From: Rothia amarae
Lineage (GTDB): Bacteria; Actinomycetota; Actinomycetes; Actinomycetales; Micrococcaceae
Length of the DNA stretch: 64,000 nt
Assembly (NCBI RefSeq): GCF_014705945.2
Contig: NZ_CP061538.1
Span: 1,984,001-2,048,000 of the forward strand
Reading direction: 5' to 3'
Shown here: positions 8,352 to 16,196 of the stretch, one piece after another
Position numbering within the stretch: position 1 is the first letter of the stretch
Layout: each line of letters opens with the position of its first letter
Notes under the pieces: model-generated
What the model was told of the DNA's origin: nothing
Database searches by the model: none
Seen by the model: the letters and a program-made list of their open reading frames with translations, nothing else
Translations under genes and position numbers: made by a program

Positions 8352-8437
8352 TCGACATCCCTACGCCGGTACTAACCGGATCAGGTTCGAGGGTCTGCTT
8401 TCGCACTCTCAGCACCCTTGAAGGCGCTCCCCTGTCG
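8352..8437 (-). promoter_or_regulatory. TPP riboswitch (THI element)
   Basis: Read on the minus strand, this stretch carries the conserved THI-box elements: GGGGAGCGCC, CTGAGAGTGC, GACCCTCGAACCTGATC and CGGCGTAGGGA, in this order. P1 is closed by CGACA and TGTCG, and P2 by AGCGCC and GGGTGCT. It lies about 55 bases upstream of ykoE. TPP binding would repress the importer operon. The 310 bases between ykoE and the DUF4235 gene hold this element and otherwise only weak promoter-like sequence. Confidence 0.95.
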
Positions 8438-8608
8438 TTCAATACGCGCTTTCGCGTATTCAGCTCATCAGCCTTATTCAGTATAGGTGTTTTGGCGCCA
8501 CCTCAAAACTCTGCCCAGAGCCGAAGACTTACGCCTGCGCGACATTTTTCCATGTTGCCAGTAGAATTGCTAAGGATACTCATCAATCGCGACATGAAAG
8601 GCAAGCTC

Positions 8609-8875
8609 ATGAATCCAATTCAGCTCGCTGGCACCGTTGCCTCACTCGGTGGTGTGGCACTGTCCAACAAAATTCTTTCGGCAACCTGGAAAAAGGTCAC
8701 CGGAAACAATCCTCCAGACAAGAACCCCGATGACGACGAGCGCTGGCGCGACATCATCCTCTGGGCAATGATTACCGGTACAGTCGGCACCATCATTAAG
8801 GTCGCTGTGAGCCGTCAAGCTTCAAAATATGAAGCAAAGAAGTCTGAAGACTCACTAGGACAGCGCGAAGTCTAA
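8609..8875 (+). CDS. DUF4235 family small membrane protein
   Basis: This is a small protein of 88 residues with two hydrophobic segments (about 4-20 and 50-68) and a charged loop NPPDKNPDDDERWRD between them, as in the actinobacterial DUF4235 family. The function of the family is unknown. I chose the ATG at 8609 because AAAGG lies 9 bases upstream; an in-frame ATG at 8594 is possible and would add five residues. It is a single gene followed by a strong terminator. Confidence 0.75.
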   Translation: MNPIQLAGTVASLGGVALSNKILSATWKKVTGNNPPDKNPDDDERWRDIILWAMITGTVGTIIKVAVSRQASKYEAKKSEDSLGQREV

Positions 8876-8904
8876 GCAAATTCTTTGCTGACATGCGCAA
8901 ACAC

Positions 8905-8946
8905 AGTGTGCTTTCTTCCTCTTTGGAAGAAAGCACACTTTTTTAT
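8905..8946 (+). terminator. Terminator after the DUF4235 gene
   Basis: A perfect 15-pair stem, AGTGTGCTTTCTTCC with its complement, closes the loop TCTTT and runs into six T on the plus strand. It lies 29 bases after the stop codon. Confidence 0.95.
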
Positions 8947-9048
8947 GCTCGGGCTGATGGTCTTACCGCATCTGAAATCGACGTAAACAATTCTTCTCAG
9001 CCCGGCGCACGTTCACAAAAATGCCAGAATCTCGCTACTGTTAGACCC

Positions 9049-10440
9049 ATGACACCACGCTTTTCAGCTCAAACTGAGCACGCCGATACTGCCCCCTCTG
9101 CGGCTCCCCCGCTGGCAAGTAGTGACGCAGCACCCCGATCGACGATTGCAGCATGGGCGCTGTGGGACGCCGGTGGAGCAGCCTTCAACGCGGTCATGAC
9201 CACGTTCGTCTTCGGCGTCTATCTCACCTCCAAGAATTTTGGGGATCCAGAGCATGCTTCGTCGGTGATGTCTATGGGTCTTACCCTTGCTGGCCTGCTT
9301 ATTGCGTTGACCGCCCCCATTACTGGCCAACGTTCTGATACCTCGGGCAAACGTACCTTCTGGCTCGGTTTCAACATGTTTGCCGTATCCATACTCATGG
9401 CGCTCTGCTTCTTTGTAGCGCCCTCGGAATCGTATCTGTACTTGGGCGTAGCTCTGATTGCCCTCGGCAACATTATGAACGAATTTGCCACGGTGAATTA
9501 CAACGCCATCCTGCCCCAGATTTCTACGCCTCACACGGTCGGGCGCATCAGCGGAATCGGCTGGGCATCGGGTTATTTTGGTGGCATTGTGGCATTAGCA
9601 ATTGTGCTGGTGTTCTTTATCGGTTTGGGTTCAAACACCGGTTTACTCGGTATCCCTTCTAACGATGCTCTCAACATCCGCGCGGTCGCTGTGTTCTGCG
9701 CCGTTTGGACAACAGCTCTTTCTATACCGCTGTTGGTGAGTATGCGCCGTCGGGACCGTTTGAATCCGCCGCTAGCGCAGGCAAGCACCGAGCGTATGAG
9801 TTTCAAAGACTCCTACAAAGAACTGTTCTCCACCATTCGCCGGCTTTTCAAACAAGCACCGCAGACCCTCTATTTCCTCTTCGCCTCGGCAATATTCCGC
9901 GATGGTCTCACAGGAGTCTTCACCTACGGTGGCATTTTGGCGGCGGGTACCTTCGGCTTTACCACCACTCAGGTCGTTATCTTTGCAATCGCCGGTAACG
10001 TGGTGGCAGGCATCGGCGCTCTCATTGGCGGCAAGCTCGACGACGTCATCGGACCCAAAATGGTCATTATTATCTCACTGGCTGGGGTACTCTGCGCCGC
10101 CACCCCTTTGCTGTTCAGCCAGGAACGAATCATGTTCTGGATTTGTGGGTTGCTCCTCTGCTCATTTGTTGGTCCTGCGCAGTCTGCATCTCGAACCTAT
10201 CTCTCACGGTTAACTCCACGCGGGCAGGAAGGCGAAATCTTCGGCCTCTACTCCACTACTGGACGCGCGGCGTCGTTCCTCGCTCCCGCACTATTCGCGC
10301 TGTTTATGAACCTCTTAGGCGCACAAATCTGGGGAATCGTAGGAATTATGGTGGTGATTGCCCTGGGTCTAGGTATGGTTCTGCCGCTGACGGCAGCACC
10401 TCAACGTACAGTCTTGAAAAACAGCGAGGCTACTAGCTAG
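9049..10440 (+). CDS. MFS transporter, Atg22/UMF1-like
   Basis: This 463-aa protein has about twelve membrane helices of the major facilitator type. The start of helix 1, WALWDAGGAAFNAVMTTFVFG, resembles the UMF1 (vacuole effluxer Atg22-like) family, and GQRSDTSGKR is the loop 2-3 signature of MFS. The substrate is unknown; eukaryotic relatives export amino acids from vacuoles. The first 40 residues are hydrophilic and low in complexity. The ATG at 9049 starts the conserved protein. Its end overlaps the convergent next gene by 4 bases at a CTAG. Confidence 0.82.
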   Translation: MTPRFSAQTEHADTAPSAAPPLASSDAAPRSTIAAWALWDAGGAAFNAVMTTFVFGVYLTSKNFGDPEHASSVMSMGLTLAGLLIALTAPITGQRSDTSGKRTFWLGFNMFAVSILMALCFFVAPSESYLYLGVALIALGNIMNEFATVNYNAILPQISTPHTVGRISGIGWASGYFGGIVALAIVLVFFIGLGSNTGLLGIPSNDALNIRAVAVFCAVWTTALSIPLLVSMRRRDRLNPPLAQASTERMSFKDSYKELFSTIRRLFKQAPQTLYFLFASAIFRDGLTGVFTYGGILAAGTFGFTTTQVVIFAIAGNVVAGIGALIGGKLDDVIGPKMVIIISLAGVLCAATPLLFSQERIMFWICGLLLCSFVGPAQSASRTYLSRLTPRGQEGEIFGLYSTTGRAASFLAPALFALFMNLLGAQIWGIVGIMVVIALGLGMVLPLTAAPQRTVLKNSEATS

Positions 10441-11579
10441 CGGATAATCCTGCTGACCCGAAGTTCTTCGATAACCCGATCAAATTCATGTTGCGGAATG
10501 GAACCGTAGATTTCTTGCAGGTTGGTACGCAGCTGATCGGGTGTCAGCGGGTTTTTGAGCTCAATCCAGATATCAGCGGCAAAAGGGGAAATCTCGATGA
10601 GACGATCCTCCACGGTCAAAAGCATGCGCTCATCTACCAGATAACCCGCGCTGCCAGCCATCCGGCTGAGACGCTCATTGTCCGTTGAGATTTCTACTGA
10701 ATCTGCCTGCTCGCTTTGAATATCGACGTTCTCTACAGGGAGCTGCAACTGACCGCTCATCAAAGATTGCAATAGAGGAAGAGTCTCAGCAATTTCCGTA
10801 TAAACCAGTTCGATCGCGCCGCCACAATGCTGAATCAGCTCAATCAACCGGTCAATCCCGTTCTCGGTACGTACAAGCCCTGAGGTTTGCTGCACGATTT
10901 CTAGCAACGCGTCGGCAAGAGCGACCCGTTGCAGGCGCGGCTCTACTGGCTCGTTCTGGCGGTTCAACAAAATCACGTGGTGCAGTTTAAAGGTGAAATC
11001 GCTAGGGTTAGCCGTAGAAATACCCAGGCTCTGCGGGTCAATCTGCTGTTTTGCTTCATGTCCCTCGGTAATCACCGACAGAGGTTTGGGGTAGGGCCGA
11101 AGATGAAAATCGTGCTGAACAATCGCCGTCTCGTCGGAGAGATAGGTGAAGTGCTGCCCTAAAAATTTAGAAGCGGTTGTTTTGCCGCGCCCTGAGGGAC
11201 CCACCATAATCATCGCTGATTTATTCTGAGGATCGCCCAATGCAGCAGCGTGAAAAAGATTGAGCGAACCAGCGAGCTGCTTCAGCATGCACAGCGTAAC
11301 TTCAACAGTCAGACGCTCGTGCCCCACCTCCTCGTCAGAGACCACCAGCAAGTGAGCCATACCAGGAAAATCGGCTTGAAGATGCCGCTCATTCCGCTCA
11401 GTAATGACGATGCAGGTCTGGGGGTACTCACTCACATACTTCTGGACCGTGCCTGAGATGATGCGAGGCTGCAATGCTCCCCACTCTGCGAGCGCATCAT
11501 TGAAGAACCTTTGAGAAATGGACTCTTCAAAGACTAGATAAATATCCACGCCAGCAGGGCTAACTTGAAATCCTCGCAT
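10437..11579 (-). CDS. HPr-kinase-like P-loop protein fused to a PqqD-like domain
   Basis: In this 380-aa protein the middle resembles the catalytic domain of HPr kinase: FHAAAL (109-114) precedes Walker A GPSGRGKTT (127-135), LSDE (147-150) occupies the Walker B-like place, and RPYPKPLS follows at 161-168. The last 80 residues (YLVDERMLLTV to VIEELRVSRIIR) resemble a PqqD-type winged helix that binds leader peptides in RiPP pathways. The first 100 residues are not recognised. No PTS, RiPP precursor or radical-SAM gene lies nearby. Substrate and role are unknown. The domain assignment is from motif reading only. Confidence 0.65.
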   Translation of the reverse strand: MRGFQVSPAGVDIYLVFEESISQRFFNDALAEWGALQPRIISGTVQKYVSEYPQTCIVITERNERHLQADFPGMAHLLVVSDEEVGHERLTVEVTLCMLKQLAGSLNLFHAAALGDPQNKSAMIMVGPSGRGKTTASKFLGQHFTYLSDETAIVQHDFHLRPYPKPLSVITEGHEAKQQIDPQSLGISTANPSDFTFKLHHVILLNRQNEPVEPRLQRVALADALLEIVQQTSGLVRTENGIDRLIELIQHCGGAIELVYTEIAETLPLLQSLMSGQLQLPVENVDIQSEQADSVEISTDNERLSRMAGSAGYLVDERMLLTVEDRLIEISPFAADIWIELKNPLTPDQLRTNLQEIYGSIPQHEFDRVIEELRVSRIIR

Positions 11580-11615
11580 GGGGGGCTCCTTGAGGTGGGT
11601 GAGGAATGTGAGGGG

Positions 11616-12224
11616 TTAGGTGTTATCGGTGCTGGAAATCTCTTCCAGCGGGATTTCCGTGCGGTGAAAATTGAGGTAGCTTCGCGACGCCGTCGGCCCG
11701 CGTTGGCCCTGATAGCGGTTTCCGTAGGCGCCGCTGCCGTAGGGGTGCTCGGTTTCAGAGGTGAGACGGAAGAAGCACAGCTGCCCCACTTTGGAACCTG
11801 GCCAGAGCATAATGGGCAGGGTTGCCATGTTGGAAAGTTCGAGGGTCACATGACCGGAAAAACCTGGGTCAATAAAGCCGGCGGTCGAGTGCGTGAGCAA
11901 CCCCAAACGTCCCAGCGATGATTTACCTTCTAGGCGGGCGGCTATATCCGCAGGAAGAGTGACTTTTTCGTAGGTTGCGCCCAGTACAAATTCGCCGGGA
12001 TGAAGGATGAATGGCTCATTGGGGTCAACTTCTACCAGGTGGGTGAGCTCCGACTGATCTTTGGAAGGATCAATATGAGCGTATTTGTGGTTATCGAAAA
12101 GACGGAAAAAACGGTCTATGCGCACGTCAACCGATGCTGGCTGAATCATGGACTCGTCGAATGGTTCTAGGACGATCCGTCCGTCATTGAGTTCTTTGCG
12201 AATATCGCGATCTGAAATAAGCAC
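11616..12224 (-). CDS. dcd: dCTP deaminase (probably bifunctional Dcd-Dut)
   Basis: This 202-aa trimeric enzyme converts dCTP towards dUMP for thymidylate synthesis. The motif [20 protein letters not shown] and the following GHVTLELSN form the active site, with the catalytic Glu and the Ala/Gly pair as in actinobacterial enzymes, which also hydrolyse dUTP. The C-terminal [11 protein letters not shown] is the flexible nucleotide-closing segment. Length is normal for the family. The gene reads leftwards with only 36 bases to the HprK-like gene, so the two may be cotranscribed. Confidence 0.92.
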   Translation of the reverse strand: MLISDRDIRKELNDGRIVLEPFDESMIQPASVDVRIDRFFRLFDNHKYAHIDPSKDQSELTHLVEVDPNEPFILHPGEFVLGATYEKVTLPADIAARLEGKSSLGRLGLLTHSTAGFIDPGFSGHVTLELSNMATLPIMLWPGSKVGQLCFFRLTSETEHPYGSGAYGNRYQGQRGPTASRSYLNFHRTEIPLEEISSTDNT

Positions 12225-12458
12225 CCTCTAAAACTATCGTATGACTTGCGTGTTCTGTCGGATTTAAAGGCTCTGACGGTTTGTACCAGATAGCGCACAC
12301 TGTACTGGATACGTTCCTGGTACCTCGTGCGGAATCTGATACAAACCCCGGCGGACGGCGTCGAGATCGCCACCGACACCGCCCACCGCCTACCGCAGTT
12401 AGATATCTTGTGCGCGAAAAGATACACTGTAAGGGATGCTTTGTTCAGCAAAGCACCT

Positions 12459-12529
12459 GCGGCTGTAGCTCAATGGTAGAGCGCACGCTTCCCAAGCCTG
12501 ATACGCGGGTTCGATTCCCGTCAGCCGCT
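12459..12529 (+). tRNA. tRNA-Gly (anticodon CCC)
   Basis: A 71-base cloverleaf. The acceptor GCGGCTG pairs with CAGCCGC, the D arm is GCTC/GAGC, the anticodon loop is TTCCCAA, and the T arm is GCGGG-TTCGATT-CCCGT. The discriminator is T and no CCA is encoded. The anticodon stem CACGC/GCCTG contains a central C-C mismatch. A 7-pair hairpin (12437-12455) lies just upstream. Confidence 0.9.
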
Positions 12530-12629
12530 CTCTTTTCTCTCTGTGGATTTCCCCTCACCTGCCCTTATTCTCATGGGCGAACCATTATTCTTTAAAGCAG
12601 AACAATCCATTCCCCCCTCAAAGGCATTC

Positions 12630-13646
12630 ATGACTCCCCTTGTCCTGTGCACTCTCACCATCATCATCACGCTCGTTGCAAGCGGCATCGCCAAGGCGAA
12701 AGACCGCGCGAGCACTGCCGCCGCCATCGTTAACCTCAAGTTGGACCGCTGGCTACCCCTTAAATTTGTATCGCGCGTTCTACCCTGGGGTGAGATTGCG
12801 CTGGCACTTTGGCTCCTTCTTGTACCGGGTTGGCCCACTATTTTAGGCGGAATCGCTGCCGTCATTCTTTTTGCCGCTTACTGGATTGTGATTGCCCGCG
12901 CGGTTGCCACCGGCAACACAGCCAGCTGCAACTGCTTTGGAGGTGCCTCCGAAGCTCCGGTTTCTCGGTTCACGCTCATCCGTAATACTGCGCTGCTGGG
13001 CGCAGCAATTGGTGCACTGGTTGCGGCGGTGCAGACCCGCACCTCTGCGCTCGTCATTCTGCTTCATCTCGACGGCGCCGGCTGGCTTTGGATTCTAGGT
13101 GCCGTATTTGCTGCTGCTGCGCTGTGGGCAATGTATCGCTCTGAGCTACTCGCAACCCCCGCTGTAGAAGCCGCTCACGAGGTAGCTCCTCAGATGATGC
13201 AACCCGCTCCCGTCGAGGGCGAGGCGATTGAGGACGACGAGTATATTCGCCTCCCCATCCCTTATGGCACGTTGGAAACCAACCTGGGTACTCGCTCTTT
13301 ACGCGAGCTAGCCGAACAGCGTGCGCGAGTTCTTTTCTTCCTCTCCCCCGGCTGCGGCCCCTGCCTTGAGATCATCCCGAAGATTGCAGATTGGCAGAAG
13401 CGCCTCCCCATGCTGAGCCTGCACCCGGTAGTTTCTTCTAAGGAGCAAATCGCGCAACTTCACATGCCCGAGGAGATTGAGGTGTGGGTTGACCCCGGCT
13501 TCAATACTCAAATCGCATTTGGTCGTGGAACTCCTATGGTGATTGCGCTGGGCATTGATGGACTGTTAGCTGGCGGCCCGGTCTTTGGTAGCCACTTGGT
13601 TACAGACTTTATGGACGATTTGCTCTATGAGTTCGACGCCGCCTAA
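12630..13646 (+). CDS. MauE-like membrane protein fused to a thioredoxin-like domain
   Basis: This 338-aa protein has an N-terminal half with four to five helices resembling MauE/DoxX proteins, including the paired cysteines in CNCFGG, which in MauE-like proteins are linked to periplasmic disulfide chemistry. A hydrophilic linker follows, then a thioredoxin-like fold with SPGCGPCLEI (active CxxC). The protein probably moves reducing or oxidising equivalents across the membrane, but its partner is unknown. The ATG at 12630 is preceded by AAAGG; an earlier in-frame start would run close to the tRNA. Confidence 0.75.
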   Translation: MTPLVLCTLTIIITLVASGIAKAKDRASTAAAIVNLKLDRWLPLKFVSRVLPWGEIALALWLLLVPGWPTILGGIAAVILFAAYWIVIARAVATGNTASCNCFGGASEAPVSRFTLIRNTALLGAAIGALVAAVQTRTSALVILLHLDGAGWLWILGAVFAAAALWAMYRSELLATPAVEAAHEVAPQMMQPAPVEGEAIEDDEYIRLPIPYGTLETNLGTRSLRELAEQRARVLFFLSPGCGPCLEIIPKIADWQKRLPMLSLHPVVSSKEQIAQLHMPEEIEVWVDPGFNTQIAFGRGTPMVIALGIDGLLAGGPVFGSHLVTDFMDDLLYEFDAA

Positions 13647-13690
13647 GCCGCTAAACTGGTGGGATAACGGTTCGTTGAAAGGAACATATC

Positions 13691-14311
13691 GTGCGAGAAA
13701 AGTCGCTGTGGCAGATTCAAACTGAACGTAATCCGCAACATTCTGATTGGTACATCCAGCGTTTTAAGACAATGCAGGAGGCAGGGCAGGACATCTATGG
13801 CGAGGCTCGTCTGATTGATGCAATGGTGCCCCGCAACGCGAAAATCCTGGATGCGGGCTCAGGTCCGGGACGTTTAGGCACCTACCTCCAGCGCGCCGGA
13901 CACCAGGTGACCGGCGTCGATATTGACCCCAAACTCATTGCTGAAGCTACCCGCATGTGCCCCGAAGCTACCTGGATTACGTCTGATTTGACGGATCTTT
14001 TGCAGGCACTAGATGTCCCTGAAGTTGCTGAGCTGGGTGAGAGCGGTTTTGACGCGATTGTTTGCGCTGGCAACGTCATGACCTTCTTAGCAGAATCCAC
14101 CCGCTTACCCGTTCTGAAGAATTTTCGGGCAGTACTCAAAGCCGACGGACGCGCGGTCGTAGGCTTCGGCGGCGGGCGCGGTTACGACTTTGAGCAGTTT
14201 TTTGCCGATGTATCTGCTGCAGGGCTGCAGATTGAGCAAACTTTCTCTACCTGGGATCTGCGCCCGTTTGCAACTGATTCGAACTTTCTAGTGGCAGTGT
14301 TGACCCGCTAG
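13691..14311 (+). CDS. Class I SAM-dependent methyltransferase
   Basis: This 206-aa cytoplasmic enzyme has a Rossmann-fold SAM site. LDAGSGPGRLG (motif I, about residues 53-63) and GVDIDPKLIAEA (motif II acidic residue) bind the cofactor, and FDAIVCAGNVM is motif IV. Nothing identifies the acceptor. The GTG start follows GAAAGGA at a good distance. It stands 44 bases after the MauE-thioredoxin gene on the same strand and may be cotranscribed, without an obvious functional link. Confidence 0.82.
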   Translation: MREKSLWQIQTERNPQHSDWYIQRFKTMQEAGQDIYGEARLIDAMVPRNAKILDAGSGPGRLGTYLQRAGHQVTGVDIDPKLIAEATRMCPEATWITSDLTDLLQALDVPEVAELGESGFDAIVCAGNVMTFLAESTRLPVLKNFRAVLKADGRAVVGFGGGRGYDFEQFFADVSAAGLQIEQTFSTWDLRPFATDSNFLVAVLTR

Positions 14312-14314
14312 GTT

Positions 14315-15016
14315 CTAACTCCAAAGGATATTGAACTGGCGCAGGGTTTCTTCCGGAAGCAGTGCCCCGGCGGCGAGTACTATCAAGACAATCAACGAGA
14401 CGATGGAAACGGCAGCGGACTTCCACCCGGGATGTAGCTCGTTGAAAGTCACCAGCCCGGGGTGCTGCTTGTTCATTTGCACTACGTTGATTCGCGGGTA
14501 AACCACGGTTTGATCGGAGATATCGGCTGCGATGCGTCGCATCGTTTTGCCGTCCCAAATTCGACCGTCGAGGCGGAATACTTTTTTGCCCGCCGAGTTG
14601 AGCGCCCACATCGCAGGAATTCCCTTGTGGCGCAGCGATTTAGCGCCGCCGTCTGGAAGGTTCATAGATTTTTTGGACGCGAGCCGCTCGGCAAACACCG
14701 TTTGGCTGATGTTGGCAAGGGGAACGACATTCCATCCTATGGTTCTGCCCCGCAGCAGGTGGGTGGAGGTGCGCACCACGATGTTCGGTTTCAGAACAGA
14801 GTAAATCGCAAACGCCGCAGCAATCACCACCACAATCAAAATTATGGTGTAGGGCAGAGCAAACCGGCGCCTGGTCAGCAAAAAGATAATTGCCAGTATG
14901 ACGAGCGCCGGTGGGATCGATGCAAAAATCCTACGGTGGTAGCTGTGGATGCGGGGGTGGTATGTCCCCTGAGCTTCCCCATATTTTTCAGGGACCTGAT
15001 AAACGTGTTCTGCCAT
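14315..15016 (-). CDS. Membrane protein with a PH-like cytoplasmic domain
   Basis: Two neighbouring helices (about 33-50 and 53-72) are followed by a soluble domain of about 125 residues and a C-terminal helix (about 200-220). The soluble part (NIVVRTSTHLLRGRTIGW, then VPLANISQTVF) resembles bacterial PH-like domains, in which strands are followed by such a hydrophobic turn. The function is unknown. It ends 3 bases from the convergent methyltransferase gene. No close neighbour suggests a role. Confidence 0.55.
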   Translation of the reverse strand: MAEHVYQVPEKYGEAQGTYHPRIHSYHRRIFASIPPALVILAIIFLLTRRRFALPYTIILIVVVIAAAFAIYSVLKPNIVVRTSTHLLRGRTIGWNVVPLANISQTVFAERLASKKSMNLPDGGAKSLRHKGIPAMWALNSAGKKVFRLDGRIWDGKTMRRIAADISDQTVVYPRINVVQMNKQHPGLVTFNELHPGWKSAAVSIVSLIVLIVLAAGALLPEETLRQFNILWS

Positions 15017-15092
15017 ATGTTTATCTTAGGGGGCACGATGCACCTGTCGTTACGATATAAGCCGCGTGTTCTATGTGGGCTAAATTGGTAGC

Positions 15093-16082
15093 ATGCGTTT
15101 TTCTTCTCGAGTGGACCGGATACTCGCTACCTGGGCGGTTGCCATATTGTGTGCAGTAATCATTGCGCTGGTGGCACTGGCACTAATCAACAGAACCGTC
15201 TACAACCCGGCGGGGCAAGTAAGCCAATATTTTGCTGCAGTTCGAGAGGGAAATGGCGAGCGTGCGTTGGGGATTCTCGGTGCTACCGTGCCGGAATCTA
15301 ACGGAGCGATGCTCGACGGCGATGCGTTGCGGGCGTCGATGGCGCAGCTGAAAGATCTAGAAGTTGCTCAGACTCAGTACAGTGACGATGGCTCCCACGC
15401 GGTAGTGACAGTTTCTTATACCCTCGATGGGCAGCCTCAAACCACCGATTTTCAGTTGAGTAAGGTGGGCTCGCACTGGGGTGTTTTTGACCAGTGGCAT
15501 ATCGATACCAAAGAACTCCCCGTGGTCAACGTTGCGTCGTCGGGTGATTCAGCTGCTACTCTCAATAACCAGAAGGTCGCTATTGACCAGGGCAAGAGGG
15601 CTTTCGCCGTCACTTATCCGGGCGAGTTTACTGCCACCTATGAGTCAGCGCTCTATTCAGCTAAGCCGCAGACCGCGCAGGTGGTTTCAGCAGATCAGAA
15701 GCCGCAAACGCTCAGTATCGAGTTGGTGCCCAGCGAGACGGCTCAGAATTCTATTGTCTACAGCATTAAATCCCAGCTCGATCAGTGCGCTATCCAAAGC
15801 AGTCTGTACCCGGCGGGATGCCCCTTTGAATACGATTTCACCGGCAGAGTCCAGGGCGATGTTAAGTGGTCTATCGAGAAATACCCCGAACCCCAAGCCA
15901 AGCTGTCTCCTGAGGGAAAGTGGGTTCTGCCCGATTCGCAGGGAACCGCAAAAGTATCTTTCACCCAGCTTGATTTATTGACTGGTAAAACATCACAGGT
16001 CAATGACACGGTGAATTTCATCTACTCAGGCACGCTAGAAACTACAGATACCGATGTCACTGTGCATCCGGTTTCTCATTAG
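15093..16082 (+). CDS. Membrane-anchored protein of unknown function
   Basis: This 329-aa protein has one N-terminal helix (about 13-33) that anchors a large extracytoplasmic part. After the helix, a segment with QVSQYFAAVREGNGERALG recalls the lumazine-binding/DUF4878 fold common in actinobacterial surface proteins. A second half contains two cysteines (QCAIQ, AGCPF) that may form a disulfide. No catalytic motif is seen. It is divergent from the PH-like membrane gene, with 76 bases between them, and ends before a bidirectional hairpin. Confidence 0.6.
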   Translation: MRFSSRVDRILATWAVAILCAVIIALVALALINRTVYNPAGQVSQYFAAVREGNGERALGILGATVPESNGAMLDGDALRASMAQLKDLEVAQTQYSDDGSHAVVTVSYTLDGQPQTTDFQLSKVGSHWGVFDQWHIDTKELPVVNVASSGDSAATLNNQKVAIDQGKRAFAVTYPGEFTATYESALYSAKPQTAQVVSADQKPQTLSIELVPSETAQNSIVYSIKSQLDQCAIQSSLYPAGCPFEYDFTGRVQGDVKWSIEKYPEPQAKLSPEGKWVLPDSQGTAKVSFTQLDLLTGKTSQVNDTVNFIYSGTLETTDTDVTVHPVSH

Positions 16083-16124
16083 TTTTAGAGAGAGTATCCC
16101 CCTCTAAGCTACAGCGATAAAGCC

Positions 16125-16167
16125 AAAGCGGCGGTAGAACTTCTTACACTCGTTCCACCGCCGCTTT
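16125..16167. terminator. Bidirectional terminator hairpin
   Basis: AAAGCGGCGGT (16125-16135) pairs with ACCGCCGCTTT (16157-16167), and an inner GAAC/GTTC extends the stem. It lies between two convergent genes and can serve both. Confidence 0.8.
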
Positions 16168-16196
16168 GTTACCGGGGTACACCTCAGCAGTGACGT

